From the NCBI RefSeq assembly GCF_049537125.1, contig NZ_JBMVQY010000001.1, positions 434,001-498,000 of the forward strand: a stretch of DNA of 64,000 nucleotides, given 5' to 3'. This DNA comes from Limisphaera sp026417315 (GTDB lineage: Bacteria > Verrucomicrobiota > Verrucomicrobiia > Limisphaerales > Limisphaeraceae). The position numbers and the translations under genes were made by a program. The notes under the pieces were generated by a model. The model did no database searches, was not told where the DNA came from, and saw only the letters and a program-made list of their open reading frames with translations. Shown here one piece after another: positions 36,451 through 45,385 of this stretch. How positions within the stretch are numbered: the stretch's first letter is position 1; each line of letters starts with the position of its first letter.

Positions 36451-37347
36451 GTGATCGACGAGGCACGGAAAGAAGCCGACGGTGAAAGCAGGGAGTCCCT
36501 CCCAACGGCGTGGATCACGGGCGCCGGCGGTCTGTTGGGCCATGCGTTGGTCGAGGTGGGACGGGCCCTCGGGGTGCCCTGGATCCTGCGGCCGTTGACG
36601 CGAGAGGAGGTCGATTTGGCGGATTTCCGATCGGTGGAAGCATGCTGGAATCGGGACCGTCCCGCGCTGGTGATTCATTGCGCCGCGCTGAGCCGGTCGC
36701 CGGTGTGTCAGGCCCAACCCCGGCTGGCTTGGGAACAAAACGTGGAGGTCACGCGCCGGTTGGTAACACTGGCCGGGGAGGCCGTCTTCGTGTTTTTCTC
36801 GAGCGATCTGGTGTTCGACGGTCGGAAGGGCGGGTACAGGGAGGAAGATCCGCCGAACCCGCTGAATGTGTACGGGGAGACGAAAGCGGCGGCGGAACAG
36901 GTGGTGCGCGCCCATCCCCGGCATCTGATTGTGCGGACGTCACTGAACGGGGGACGTTCGCCCACGGGCGATCGGGGGTTCAACGAGCAGTTGTGCAGGG
37001 CGTGGGCCGCCGGTGAAACAACCACGTTGTTTGTGGATGAGTATCGTTGTCCCATTGCGGCCACGGAAACGGCACGCAGGGTCTGGCAGTTGATCCTGCG
37101 GGGTGCGAGCGGGACGTTCCACGTGGCGGGCGGGGAACGGCTGTCGCGATGGGAGCTGGGCTGTCTGCTGGCTGCGCGGTGGCTGGAGCTGCGACCGCGG
37201 CTGCAGCCCGAATCGCTCCGGGACTACGCGGGTCCGCCCCGGCCGGCGGACACGTCCCTGGACTGCCACAAAGCCGAGGCGTTGCTGGGGGAGCCAATGC
37301 CGAAGTTTCGCGAGTGGCTGGCCCTGCAGCCCCCGGGTTCCTTCTAG
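36451..37347 (+). CDS. NAD(P)-dependent sugar epimerase/reductase (RmlD-like)
   Basis: The protein has the Rossmann motif TAWITGAGGLLGHALVEVG near its N-terminus, a Ser/Thr-type segment VFFSSDLVFDG and the YxxxK pair in NPLNVYGETKAAAE. These place it in the RmlD-like branch of extended short-chain dehydrogenases (dTDP-4-dehydrorhamnose reductase family). Typical substrates are nucleotide-sugars, but the other rhamnose genes are absent, so the reaction is uncertain. The start is unclear: I chose GTG 36451 (298 residues), because homology begins about 20 residues later; the open frame extends 46 codons further upstream. The stop is 12 bp before gluQ, so the two genes are probably co-transcribed. 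Confidence 0.8.
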   Translation: MIDEARKEADGESRESLPTAWITGAGGLLGHALVEVGRALGVPWILRPLTREEVDLADFRSVEACWNRDRPALVIHCAALSRSPVCQAQPRLAWEQNVEVTRRLVTLAGEAVFVFFSSDLVFDGRKGGYREEDPPNPLNVYGETKAAAEQVVRAHPRHLIVRTSLNGGRSPTGDRGFNEQLCRAWAAGETTTLFVDEYRCPIAATETARRVWQLILRGASGTFHVAGGERLSRWELGCLLAARWLELRPRLQPESLRDYAGPPRPADTSLDCHKAEALLGEPMPKFREWLALQPPGSF

Positions 37348-37359
37348 ACGTGCAGGGCC

Positions 37360-38286
37360 ATGGAGGGCCATTGCCAAAGTATCTTGCCCGCCGCCGCGCA
37401 AGGTCCACGTCCGTATCGCGGTCGGCTGGCACCCTCGCCCACGGGTTACCTCCATTTGGGGCATGCACGGACGTTTTGGACGGCTCAGATCCGGGCCCGT
37501 AAGGCCGGGGGCATGCTGGTGCTGCGGGTGGAGGACCTGGACGGGCCGCGCTGCAAGCCGGAGTTCATGGAGGCCTTGTTCGAGGACCTGCGCTGGTTTG
37601 GCTTCCAATGGCAGGAAGGTCCGGACGTCGGCGGGCCGTGGGGGCCCTACCGGCAGAGCGAGCGCCGGGCCTTCTATGAACGTGCACTGGAACGACTGCA
37701 GGCCGGCGGCTGGGTGTATCCCTGCCGTTGTTCGCGCAGGGAGGTGGCCGCTGCTGCGCGTGCGCCCCATGCCGAGGACGAGGATGAACCGATCTATCCG
37801 GGCACGTGCCGGCCACGAGCCGACGGGGTGGCACCTTCGCCGGAGGGCCGGTTCCATTGGCGATTTCGCGTGCCCGACGGCGACGTGATCGAGTTCGAGG
37901 ACGGTTGTCACGGGCCGCAACGGTTCGTGGCCGGGCAGGACTTCGGCGATTTCATCGTCTGGCGAAGCGACGGGGTGCCGGCCTACCAGCTGGCCTGCGT
38001 CGTGGATGACGCGTGCATGCAAATCACGGAAGTGGTGCGGGGTGCGGACCTGCTCCGGTCCACGGCACGTCAGCTTCTTCTCTATCGAGCCCTCGGCTGG
38101 GATCCGCCCCGCTTTTATCACTGTCCGCTGCTCACCGATGCCTCAGGGCGCCGACTCGCCAAGCGCCACGCGGCGCTGAGCCTGCGAACCTTGCGGGAGC
38201 GGGGATGGCGCCCCGAGCATTTGCGGGCGCTGTGGGCGCAACCGGACGCAGGTCTGCCGCTCCTGCTGCAGGCCCAGGGGCCGTGA
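37360..38286 (+). CDS. gluQ: Glutamyl-Q tRNA(Asp) synthetase
   Basis: GluQ-RS is a short paralogue of glutamyl-tRNA synthetase that attaches glutamate to queuosine in the anticodon of tRNA(Asp). The 308-residue product has RLAPSPTGYLHLGHARTFW (HIGH motif as HLGH) and a KMSKS-like GRRLAKRHAALSLRTL. It lacks the anticodon-binding domain of GltX. Zinc ligands match the E. coli enzyme: a CxC pair (YPCRCSRRE) and a later YPGTC. Length is normal for the family. It implies that this organism makes or salvages queuosine. Confidence 0.92.
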   Translation: MEGHCQSILPAAAQGPRPYRGRLAPSPTGYLHLGHARTFWTAQIRARKAGGMLVLRVEDLDGPRCKPEFMEALFEDLRWFGFQWQEGPDVGGPWGPYRQSERRAFYERALERLQAGGWVYPCRCSRREVAAAARAPHAEDEDEPIYPGTCRPRADGVAPSPEGRFHWRFRVPDGDVIEFEDGCHGPQRFVAGQDFGDFIVWRSDGVPAYQLACVVDDACMQITEVVRGADLLRSTARQLLLYRALGWDPPRFYHCPLLTDASGRRLAKRHAALSLRTLRERGWRPEHLRALWAQPDAGLPLLLQAQGP

Positions 38287-38686
38287 GGCGGAGACGCGGG
38301 CGCCCGGTTTCCACGGGGCTGCTGCCAGAGCGGGCCCGGCCATCGGATGCGCCTCTTCGTCGTGCACGCGGCGTGTTCGTTCAGGTGTGGTAGTGCACCG
38401 GGTTTGCCTGTGGAGAGGCACGCCGGGTTTGCACGGGGGAACCCGGGCCCGGCGCGCATGCGGCCGCGCTGCATTTCGCCAGGGTCGCGAGGTCCGGCTT
38501 AAAACAAGACGTCTCTGCCCGGTTCCTGGACACATGGGGTCGGCGCAACATTGCGCGGTTCTTTCGGAGTGCGTCGGATTGCCCCCAAAGTCGGGCGAAG
38601 GCGGGACCGTCCGGGGCGGGAGGTCGCTGGTATCGTTTTTGCTTGTGCTGGAACCACATGGCACGGGCGGCGACAAGGCGACGCGT
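38287..38686. other. Intergenic region upstream of the hybrid kinase
   Basis: About 400 bp. The kinase open frame continues into it for 100 codons, but that part has no domain and an unusual composition. No promoter or terminator was convincing. Confidence 0.4.
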
Positions 38687-41600
38687 ATGGAGGCACCTCT
38701 GCGGATTCTGCACCTGGAAGATGACGTGGACTATGCAGCGCTGGTGGCAGCCTGGTTGAAGGAGGCGGGCATATCAGCGGAGATCACGGCGGTGCAGGAC
38801 CTCGAATCCTTTCAGCAGGCGCTCGAGCGGAATGAGTTCGACCTCATCCTGAGCGATTACCATTTGCCGCGCTGCACCGGTTTGGATGCACTGGCGGTGG
38901 CCCGAACGGCATGCCCCGACACGCCCTTCGTGCTGGCCTCGGGAACCGCGGGCGAGGCCGCGGCCATCGAAAGTCTCCGGCAGGGGGCCACGGACTACGT
39001 TCTCAAGCAGTGGACTGATCGGCTGGTGCCCACGATTCGGCGTGCGCTGCATCAGGCGCAGGAACGCAAACGCCTGCGGCGCTTGCAGGAGGAAGTCGAA
39101 CGCCGCGAGCGCGTGTTGCGGGCGCTCACCGAGAACGTCCTCGACCTGGTGGTTCTCCTGGACGGGCACGGGCGAATTGCCTATGCAAGCCCGTCTGCGG
39201 AGCTCGTGCTGGGGTACCCGCATGAAGGACTGGCGGGGCAGGACTGGTTCGAGTTTGTGCATCCGGAGGACGTGGGGCCGCTGCGGGCCTGCTTCGAAGC
39301 CGCCAAACATGCGGAGACGCCCACGTGCCGGACGGAGTTCCGCATGTGTCACCGAAACGGTCAATGGCGCCTGCTGGAGGCCGTGGTTCGCAACCGGATC
39401 GAGGAACCGGATCTGGCGGGTCTGGTGATGACCTGTCGGGACATCACAGAGCGCAAGGAGGCCGAGCTTCAAGCGGCGACTTTGGCCCGGCTGGGAGGTC
39501 AGCTCAACGCCGCACCGAGTTTCCTCGAGGCCGCCCGGGCCATCGCTCGGGCCGCCTCGGACCTGCTGGCCTGGGACGCGTTCGTGCTGGCGTTGTGGGA
39601 TGCGAAGTCGCAGCGGCTCAGCACCGTCCTGGCGGTGGACACCGTCCGGGGCCAACGCGTGGAGATCCCGCCCGATCCCGCGCCGCAGTCCCCCAGCCCT
39701 CTGGCCCTCCGGGTCCTAGAAGAGGGGCCGCTGCTGTTGCTTCGGGAGCCCCCGTTGACGCATCCGACCGACACCCACATGTTCGGCGACGTGGATCGGC
39801 CTTCGGCTTCGCTTTTGTGGGCGCCGATCCGGCACGCCGGGCAGGTCGAGGGTCTCCTCTCGGTGCAGAGTTACCGGTTTGCCGCCTATCAACAAAGCCA
39901 TCTGCGGATTCTGGTCTCGCTGGCCGACCACTGCAGTGGCGCTCTGGCACGGTTGCGGGCCGAGCAGGCCCTGCGTCGGGCGGAGCGCCGCTACCGCGGG
40001 CTGTTCGAGAATTCGCCCGACGCGATCCTGGTGCTCGACATGGAGGGGCGGGTGCGGGATGCGAACGCGGCGGCCGGGCAGTTGGCGGGAGCCCCCGTGG
40101 CCTCGCTGCTGGGGCGGTCGTGGCTGGAGTTTGTCCCGCCGGAGGAACGGCCCGCCCTGCGCATGGCCTGGCAGCAGGAAAACGGCGGGCGTCCGCCCGA
40201 TCATGCCGAAGGCCATTGGTTGCGCGTGGACGGGCGCAGTGTGCCGGTGGAGCTTCTGGCACGTCCCGTGGACCACGCCGGGGAGCCGTCCATCCTGCTG
40301 CACGTGCGCGACGTCAGCGCGCGCAAACAGGCCGAGTCGGCCCTGCGCGAATCGGAGCGGCTGTTTTTTTCCGTGTGGGAGAATTCCGTGGACGGAATGC
40401 GGTTGACGGACGGCGCCGGACGGATCGTGGCAGTCAACGAGGCCTTCTGCCGGTTGGTGCAAAGGCCCCGCAAGGACCTGGAGGGCCGGTTGCTGACCGT
40501 CCTGTATCCCGAGGGACCCGAGACCGAGGCGCTGCTGGAGCAATACCGTCGCGGCTTCCGACTTCGCACCCTGGAGAAACGCGCGCACCACCGGCTCACG
40601 CTGCCCGACGGCGCCGTGCGCGAGCTGGAGTTGAGCCACACCTTCATCGAGGCGCCGGGGCGTCCGCCGTTGCTGCTGAGTCTGTTTCGCGATTTGACGG
40701 AACAACGCCGGCTGGAGGAGCAACTGCGGCACGCCCAAAAAATGGAGGCCATCGGCCAGTTGGCCGGCGGCGTGGCGCACGACTTCAACAACCTGCTGAC
40801 GGTGATCCAGGGCAATGCCACGTTGCTGTTGAGTGCCGGCAACCTGCCCCCTGCCCACTGGCATGCTGCGCATCAGATCAGTCAGGCCGCCGAACGCGCG
40901 GCGAATCTGACGCGTCAGTTGCTGACCTTCAGTCGGCGCCAGGTCCTCCAACCGCGCACGCTGGATTTGAACGAGCTGGTGCATCAACTGAGTCGGATGC
41001 TCGGACGAGTGCTGGGCGAGGACATTGTCCTGCGGCTGCAGTTCTCCCGCGAACCGGCCTGGGTGATGGCGGATCCGGGCATGCTGGAGCAGGTGGTCTT
41101 GAACCTGGTGGTCAACGCGCGCGACGCCATGCCCGAAGGGGGCCAGTTGGATGTGAGCGTCCGAATCGTGGAGGTCACACCCGAGCATCTCGAACGCAAT
41201 CCCCAGGCCCGCCCCGGGCCGGCCGTGGAGCTGAGCGTCACCGACACCGGTTGCGGAATCCCGCCGGAGAACCTCAAACGCATCTTCGAACCGTTCTTTA
41301 CGACCAAGGAGGTGGGCAAGGGCACCGGACTGGGTCTGGCGACCGTGTACGGGATTGTGGAGCAGCATCAGGGGTGGATCGAGGTGGAAAGCCGCGTGGG
41401 CGAGGGCAGCACGTTTCGAGTCTTTCTCCCCCATCAGGTCCCCGGCCAACCCACTTCGGAGGCGCGCGAGGAGCCGCAGCTCGGTCCGCAGGGCCGGGAG
41501 ACCATTCTGGTGGTGGAGGATGAGCCTTCCGTGCGCGAGCTGGTGGCCACGCTGTTGGAGCATCACGGATACCGTGTATTGCAGGCGGCGCACGGCCCGG

Positions 41601-41878
41601 AGGCCCTGGAGCTGTGGCAGCAACACGGCCCGCAGATCGACCTGCTTTTGACGGACCTGGTCATGCCGCGCCGGATGAACGGCCGGCAGTTGGCGGAGCG
41701 GCTCTGGCAGGATCGTCCGGAGCTGAAGGTGATCTTCACCAGCGGCTACAGCGCTGACGTGGTGGGCCGGGATTTCGTACTGCGTCCCGGCCTGGTGTAC
41801 CTGCAAAAACCCTATCCGCCGGGGCGCCTCGCTCAACTGGTGCGGGAGACGCTCGATGGCACGGGAGCAGCGGCCTGA
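38687..41878 (+). CDS. Hybrid sensor histidine kinase with receivers at both ends
   Basis: The 1063-residue protein has this domain order: receiver (Asp57 in LILSDYHLP), PAS (~residues 145-265), GAF (~275-420), PAS (~430-550), PAS (~555-680), HisKA dimerisation domain with His698 (GGVAHDFNNLLTVIQGN), HATPase with NLVVNARDAMPEGG and TGLGLATVYGIVEQHQGWIE, and a C-terminal receiver with Asp990 (LLLTDLVMP). The N-terminal receiver has a variant signature (LASGTAGE) but keeps the phospho-Asp. The protein has no membrane segment, so it senses an internal signal or takes phosphate from another kinase. No DNA-binding partner is adjacent. ATG 38687 was chosen because the receiver begins directly after it. 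Confidence 0.93.
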   Translation: MEAPLRILHLEDDVDYAALVAAWLKEAGISAEITAVQDLESFQQALERNEFDLILSDYHLPRCTGLDALAVARTACPDTPFVLASGTAGEAAAIESLRQGATDYVLKQWTDRLVPTIRRALHQAQERKRLRRLQEEVERRERVLRALTENVLDLVVLLDGHGRIAYASPSAELVLGYPHEGLAGQDWFEFVHPEDVGPLRACFEAAKHAETPTCRTEFRMCHRNGQWRLLEAVVRNRIEEPDLAGLVMTCRDITERKEAELQAATLARLGGQLNAAPSFLEAARAIARAASDLLAWDAFVLALWDAKSQRLSTVLAVDTVRGQRVEIPPDPAPQSPSPLALRVLEEGPLLLLREPPLTHPTDTHMFGDVDRPSASLLWAPIRHAGQVEGLLSVQSYRFAAYQQSHLRILVSLADHCSGALARLRAEQALRRAERRYRGLFENSPDAILVLDMEGRVRDANAAAGQLAGAPVASLLGRSWLEFVPPEERPALRMAWQQENGGRPPDHAEGHWLRVDGRSVPVELLARPVDHAGEPSILLHVRDVSARKQAESALRESERLFFSVWENSVDGMRLTDGAGRIVAVNEAFCRLVQRPRKDLEGRLLTVLYPEGPETEALLEQYRRGFRLRTLEKRAHHRLTLPDGAVRELELSHTFIEAPGRPPLLLSLFRDLTEQRRLEEQLRHAQKMEAIGQLAGGVAHDFNNLLTVIQGNATLLLSAGNLPPAHWHAAHQISQAAERAANLTRQLLTFSRRQVLQPRTLDLNELVHQLSRMLGRVLGEDIVLRLQFSREPAWVMADPGMLEQVVLNLVVNARDAMPEGGQLDVSVRIVEVTPEHLERNPQARPGPAVELSVTDTGCGIPPENLKRIFEPFFTTKEVGKGTGLGLATVYGIVEQHQGWIEVESRVGEGSTFRVFLPHQVPGQPTSEAREEPQLGPQGRETILVVEDEPSVRELVATLLEHHGYRVLQAAHGPEALELWQQHGPQIDLLLTDLVMPRRMNGRQLAERLWQDRPELKVIFTSGYSADVVGRDFVLRPGLVYLQKPYPPGRLAQLVRETLDGTGAAA

Positions 41879-42037
41879 GCCAGGGGAGCGGATCCTTCCC
41901 TCCGCCGCAGGCGCAGGTTTCGCAGCAGGAGCCCGGGAAGGCGTTTCCCTTCAGAAACCGGTCCCTCTGGGTCAACTCCCTGCCCACGGTTTTTTTTGGC
42001 AGTGTGGCACGGCTCCCACCACCCTCCGGCGCCCGTT

Positions 42038-42250
42038 TCAGCGGCGGAACAGCCACAGGAGCAGTGTCAACACCGCGCTCAAAAGCAGGCAGGTGACAAT
42101 GGGAAAGTGAAAGCTGAAATTGCCGCGCGTGTAATGAATGTCGCCGGGCAATCGTCCCAGCCAGCCGCGATCCCAGCCGGTCCAAAGCAACACGCCGACT
42201 GCTGCCATGAGCAGTCCCGCGATGACCAGCAGTTTGCCCAATTCATTCAT
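42038..42250 (-). CDS. DUF2905 family small membrane protein
   Basis: The 70-residue product begins MNELGKLLVIAGLLMAAVGV and has two hydrophobic segments around the central signature GRLPGDIHYTRGNFSFHFPI, the hallmark of DUF2905. Members are common in bacteria and have no known role. The ATG at 42250 gives the standard family length. Divergent from the RNA methyltransferase gene. Confidence 0.92.
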   Translation of the reverse strand: MNELGKLLVIAGLLMAAVGVLLWTGWDRGWLGRLPGDIHYTRGNFSFHFPIVTCLLLSAVLTLLLWLFRR

Positions 42251-42611
42251 AACACGCCGTCCTTGTCCCCGGCCCCGACCCCACGGGTCCGGGCATCTTG
42301 CATGCCGGGACAACGTTTCAAGAAAGCGGAAGATCCGCTCCCCGGCAAGTCCGGCACCCGGCTCACGGGTTGCGTTTTGTGCGTTTGGCGAGCAACTTGG
42401 AACGCCGGCGCGGGTTGATCCGAACTCCGGGGCCCCGCCCGGGCCGGTAACGTCCTCCCGGGCAAGGAGGCCCGTCGGAGAAAAGCGGCAGTCACCCGAA
42501 ACCGGGTTGCTCGGGCCCGCCCACCGGAGACGGGCGGGAGGCTGCCGTAGCTGCCGCGTGTCTGGGCAAACGGGCATGAACTCGAGATCCATGTCGTATC
42601 GGGCGCCGCGA
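42251..42611. other. Divergent intergenic region
   Basis: About 360 bp between the DUF2905 gene and the RNA methyltransferase. The methyltransferase frame is open through part of it, with alternative ATG codons at 42576 and 42591. Nothing else was recognised. Confidence 0.4.
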
Positions 42612-43892
42612 ATGACCACCGGCATCGAGCCGGAGGAGCGTCTGTTGGCCCTGGCCGTCGAGGTGTTGGAGCGGGCCGACCGCGATCACCCGGCGGATCG
42701 GGTCCTGCGCGAGGTACTGCATCGGGAGTCCAGCCTCTCGCAGGCGGGCGCCACGCGCGTGAGCCGGTGGGTGTTCCAGTTTTACCGGTGGAAGGGCTGG
42801 TTGAAGGACGAGCGGGGCCTCGTGCGCAAAATCCGCAAGGCGGAGGAACTGGCGGAACGGTTCGAGAAGAATCCCTTCAGCCTGCGCGCCGAAACCCTGC
42901 GGGCCAAAGCGGTGCCGTCGTGGGTTCACGAGGTGATGGACGTTTCGGATGCCTGGCTGCGCAGTTTGCAACGGGAACCACGGCTGTTCATTCGCGCCCG
43001 CCCCGGCCAGGGCCGGGCCCTGATGGACAGCCTGGGACACCTGCGCAAGACGTACCTTCCGGACGCCTACATCTACGAGGGCAAAAAGGACCTGTTCCGC
43101 ACGCCCGACTTTGCCCACGGCCGTTTTGAAATCCAGGACATCGCCTCCCAGATTGTCGGGCATCTCTGCGCACCGCAGCCCGGGGAAAACTGGTGGGACG
43201 CCTGCGCCGGCGAGGGCGGCAAAACGCTGCATCTGGCGGATCTGATGCAAAACCGCGGCCAGGTGTGGGCCACGGACACCGCCGAGTGGAGACTCGAGCG
43301 GCTGCGTCGGCGCGCCGCCCGGGCCAAGGTTTTCAACTACCAGGCGTCGGTGTGGGATGGCGGCCCGCAGCGGCCGATGACGATTCTGTTCGACGGGGTT
43401 CTGGTGGACGCCCCCTGCACGGGGATCGGCACGTGGCAGCGCAATCCCCACGCGCGCTGGACCACCCGGCCCGAGGACGTCCAGGAACTGAGCGCCTTGC
43501 AGAAGCGGCTGCTCGAGCACGTCGCCCCCGCTGTCAAGCCCGGCGGCCGGCTCGTGTATGCGGTCTGTACCATGACGCGGGCCGAGACCACCGAAGTGGT
43601 GGCGGCGTTTCAAGCGTCTCATCCGGAGTTCGAGCCCCTGCCCTTGCGCTGGCCGCTGCCCGGGCTGCCGGACTGGCACACGCCCACCCTGATGCTCTGG
43701 CCGCAGGACACGGGCGGCAACGGGATGTTCATCGCCGCCTGGCGGCGCCGAAAGACAGACGAGCCCACCGCGCCGGGTTCCGGCTCTGCTCAGTTCGACC
43801 GGAACAAGTCGTCCGAGCCCGGCGAAGCGCTGCCTTCCCAAACCTTGTTGGGTCCGGCGGAGCGGATCAGCACCGAATTGCCGGAAAAATAG
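42612..43892 (+). CDS. RsmB/NOP2-type RNA (cytosine-5) methyltransferase
   Basis: The 426-residue protein has an N-terminal helical region and a SAM-dependent methyltransferase domain. It shows motif I (WWDACAGEGGKTLHLAD), motif IV with one catalytic Cys (VDAPCTGIGTWQRNPHARW) and motif VI with the second (YAVCTMTRAETTEVV). The Pro-Cys and second Cys pair are diagnostic of the RsmB/RsmF/NOP2 family that makes m5C in rRNA or tRNA. The exact target is uncertain, and the PUA or NusB domains of some members are not evident. The C-terminal ~40 residues are low-complexity and overlap the convergent GspG-like gene by 103 bp. The start is uncertain (42576, 42591 or 42612). Confidence 0.88.
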   Translation: MTTGIEPEERLLALAVEVLERADRDHPADRVLREVLHRESSLSQAGATRVSRWVFQFYRWKGWLKDERGLVRKIRKAEELAERFEKNPFSLRAETLRAKAVPSWVHEVMDVSDAWLRSLQREPRLFIRARPGQGRALMDSLGHLRKTYLPDAYIYEGKKDLFRTPDFAHGRFEIQDIASQIVGHLCAPQPGENWWDACAGEGGKTLHLADLMQNRGQVWATDTAEWRLERLRRRAARAKVFNYQASVWDGGPQRPMTILFDGVLVDAPCTGIGTWQRNPHARWTTRPEDVQELSALQKRLLEHVAPAVKPGGRLVYAVCTMTRAETTEVVAAFQASHPEFEPLPLRWPLPGLPDWHTPTLMLWPQDTGGNGMFIAAWRRRKTDEPTAPGSGSAQFDRNKSSEPGEALPSQTLLGPAERISTELPEK

Positions 43893-44200
43893 AAGGCCAG
43901 GGGCGTTCCCCATGGATCGACCAGTTCGCCCTTGGCGTTTCGGTCGTTCTTGCGCACCGTCAGAATCACCACTTTCTCCGGTCCCTGTCCCGACAACGCC
44001 CGCGCAATGTCCAGATTCTGGCCAGTGGGGTAATGTCCGGTGAACTCCTTGTACTGCTGGAGGGCCAGCAAAAGGTTGCCGGCGTCTTCGACGAATTTGG
44101 CCCGTTGAGCATCCATGCGTTGCGCCGACCACCGCAAAGACTGCCAACCGGCCCCCAACAGGGCCGCGCCTGCCAGAATCGCCCACAGTACCTTCTTCAC
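43790..44200 (-). CDS. GspG-like pseudopilin-domain protein with non-prepilin N-terminus
   Basis: The 136-residue product has one N-terminal hydrophobic helix (VLWAILAGAALLGAGW) and the C-terminal part of the major pseudopilin fold: YKEFTGHYPTGQ and the diagnostic DPWGTPLAFYFSG near the end. It lacks the GFTLIE prepilin peptidase site, so it is probably not assembled like a normal pseudopilin. The GTG at 44200 is preceded by a small perfect hairpin (CCTGCC-TCTTT-GGCAGG); an ATG at 44284 would add 28 residues. It converges on and overlaps the methyltransferase gene by 103 bp. Its role may be membrane-anchored; no partner is known. Confidence 0.75.
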   Translation of the reverse strand: MKKVLWAILAGAALLGAGWQSLRWSAQRMDAQRAKFVEDAGNLLLALQQYKEFTGHYPTGQNLDIARALSGQGPEKVVILTVRKNDRNAKGELVDPWGTPLAFYFSGNSVLIRSAGPNKVWEGSASPGSDDLFRSN

Positions 44201-44351
44201 ACCTGCCAAAGAGGCAGGTTGAATGCCAAACCTTGCGGAGCCGGGGTTGGGTCGGTCAGAAGGCCCGTCCGGGCGTCGGATCATCCAAGAGCAAGCTGTC
44301 CGACACGAAGGGCTTCCGGCCCGGGGCTTGCCGGGCCGGGCGTGCCGCTGC

Positions 44352-45383
44352 TCATGAGGAAGGGCGCAACGGACCGGTGCGCGGCGGGGCCGTGCTGGCG
44401 CGCACGGCGAGCGTGACCGGCAGCCGAATCGACTCGGCGCTCTGCCGCCGGAGAAGTCGGGACATGAGATTCATGGCGGCGTTCCCCAGGCGCCGTTTGG
44501 GCTGGCGCAGAGTCGTCAGCGGCACCCGGAAGTACTCCGCGGCCAGCGTGTTGCCATAGCCCACCAGGGAGATGTCCTGCGGAATTCGCACTCCGTGCTC
44601 CAACAGGTAATGACCGCAGCCAATGGCGGTGAGGTCGTTGGAGGCGAACACCGCGGTGGCATCCGGGGCCTCCGTCAACAGGTGCTGCGCGGCGTGCACG
44701 CCGTCTTCGATCGTGGTGCCCCCGGGAAACAGGAGGCGATCTTCGGGTTCGATGCCCTCCTCGCGCAGGGCGCGGCGGTAGCCCTCCAGCCGTTCCTGGG
44801 CCCAAGGGGCGGCGATGGGCCCGGCGAGGAAAGCGATCCGACGGTGGCCGAGTTCGAGGAGGTGGCGCGTGGCCAGGTAGGCGCCCGTGACGTCGTCCCC
44901 CGCGGCGCTGGGGAACTGCTCGCAGTGCGGCGGGGGCTGACCCAACAGGACCACCGGGGTCTGGCTGGCGGCCAGCTCCTGATAGATGCGTGCTTCGCCC
45001 TGCAGCCGGGGCACCGGACAGAGAAACAGGCCCTCGACGCGTCGGGACAGCATGCGGCGAATGGCGTATTCTTCGCGCTCGAGCAGGTTCAGGGTGTGCG
45101 CGCAGATCAGATCGTATCCCAGTTCATGGGTTCGCTCTTCGAGGGCCAGCAGGATTCGCGCATACACCGGGTGCGTCACGGCCGGGATGATGACGCCGAA
45201 CAGGCGGGTGGCACGGGTGCGCAAGCCCTGGGCCACGGCATCCGGCACGTACCCCATTTCGCGGGCGAGGGCCTGGATGCGTGCGCGGGTCGCTTCGGCC
45301 ACGTCCGGAGCGTCTCGGAGCGCCTTGGACACGGTCATGACCGAGACGCCGGCGCGCAGCGCGATGTCTTTCAAGCGCACCAT
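44352..45383 (-). CDS. LacI-family transcriptional regulator
   Basis: The 343-residue protein begins MVRLKDIALRAGVSVMTVSK, the LacI/PurR helix-turn-helix and hinge, followed by a periplasmic-binding-protein-like sensor domain (FGVIIPAVTHPVYARILLAL; TAVFASNDLTAIGCGHYLLE; DISLVGYGNT). It should bind DNA as a dimer and respond to a sugar or nucleoside, but no target gene is evident. It begins 2 bp after the NAD kinase stop and is the last gene of the pilT-tlyA-nadK operon, an unusual place for a regulator; it may act on distant genes. A predicted operator was not found. Confidence 0.93.
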   Translation of the reverse strand: MVRLKDIALRAGVSVMTVSKALRDAPDVAEATRARIQALAREMGYVPDAVAQGLRTRATRLFGVIIPAVTHPVYARILLALEERTHELGYDLICAHTLNLLEREEYAIRRMLSRRVEGLFLCPVPRLQGEARIYQELAASQTPVVLLGQPPPHCEQFPSAAGDDVTGAYLATRHLLELGHRRIAFLAGPIAAPWAQERLEGYRRALREEGIEPEDRLLFPGGTTIEDGVHAAQHLLTEAPDATAVFASNDLTAIGCGHYLLEHGVRIPQDISLVGYGNTLAAEYFRVPLTTLRQPKRRLGNAAMNLMSRLLRRQSAESIRLPVTLAVRASTAPPRTGPLRPSS

Positions 45384-45385
45384 GG

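Noticed and set aside
39716..41836. A 706-codon minus-strand open frame opposite the hybrid kinase
   Set aside because: Antisense shadow with no domain.
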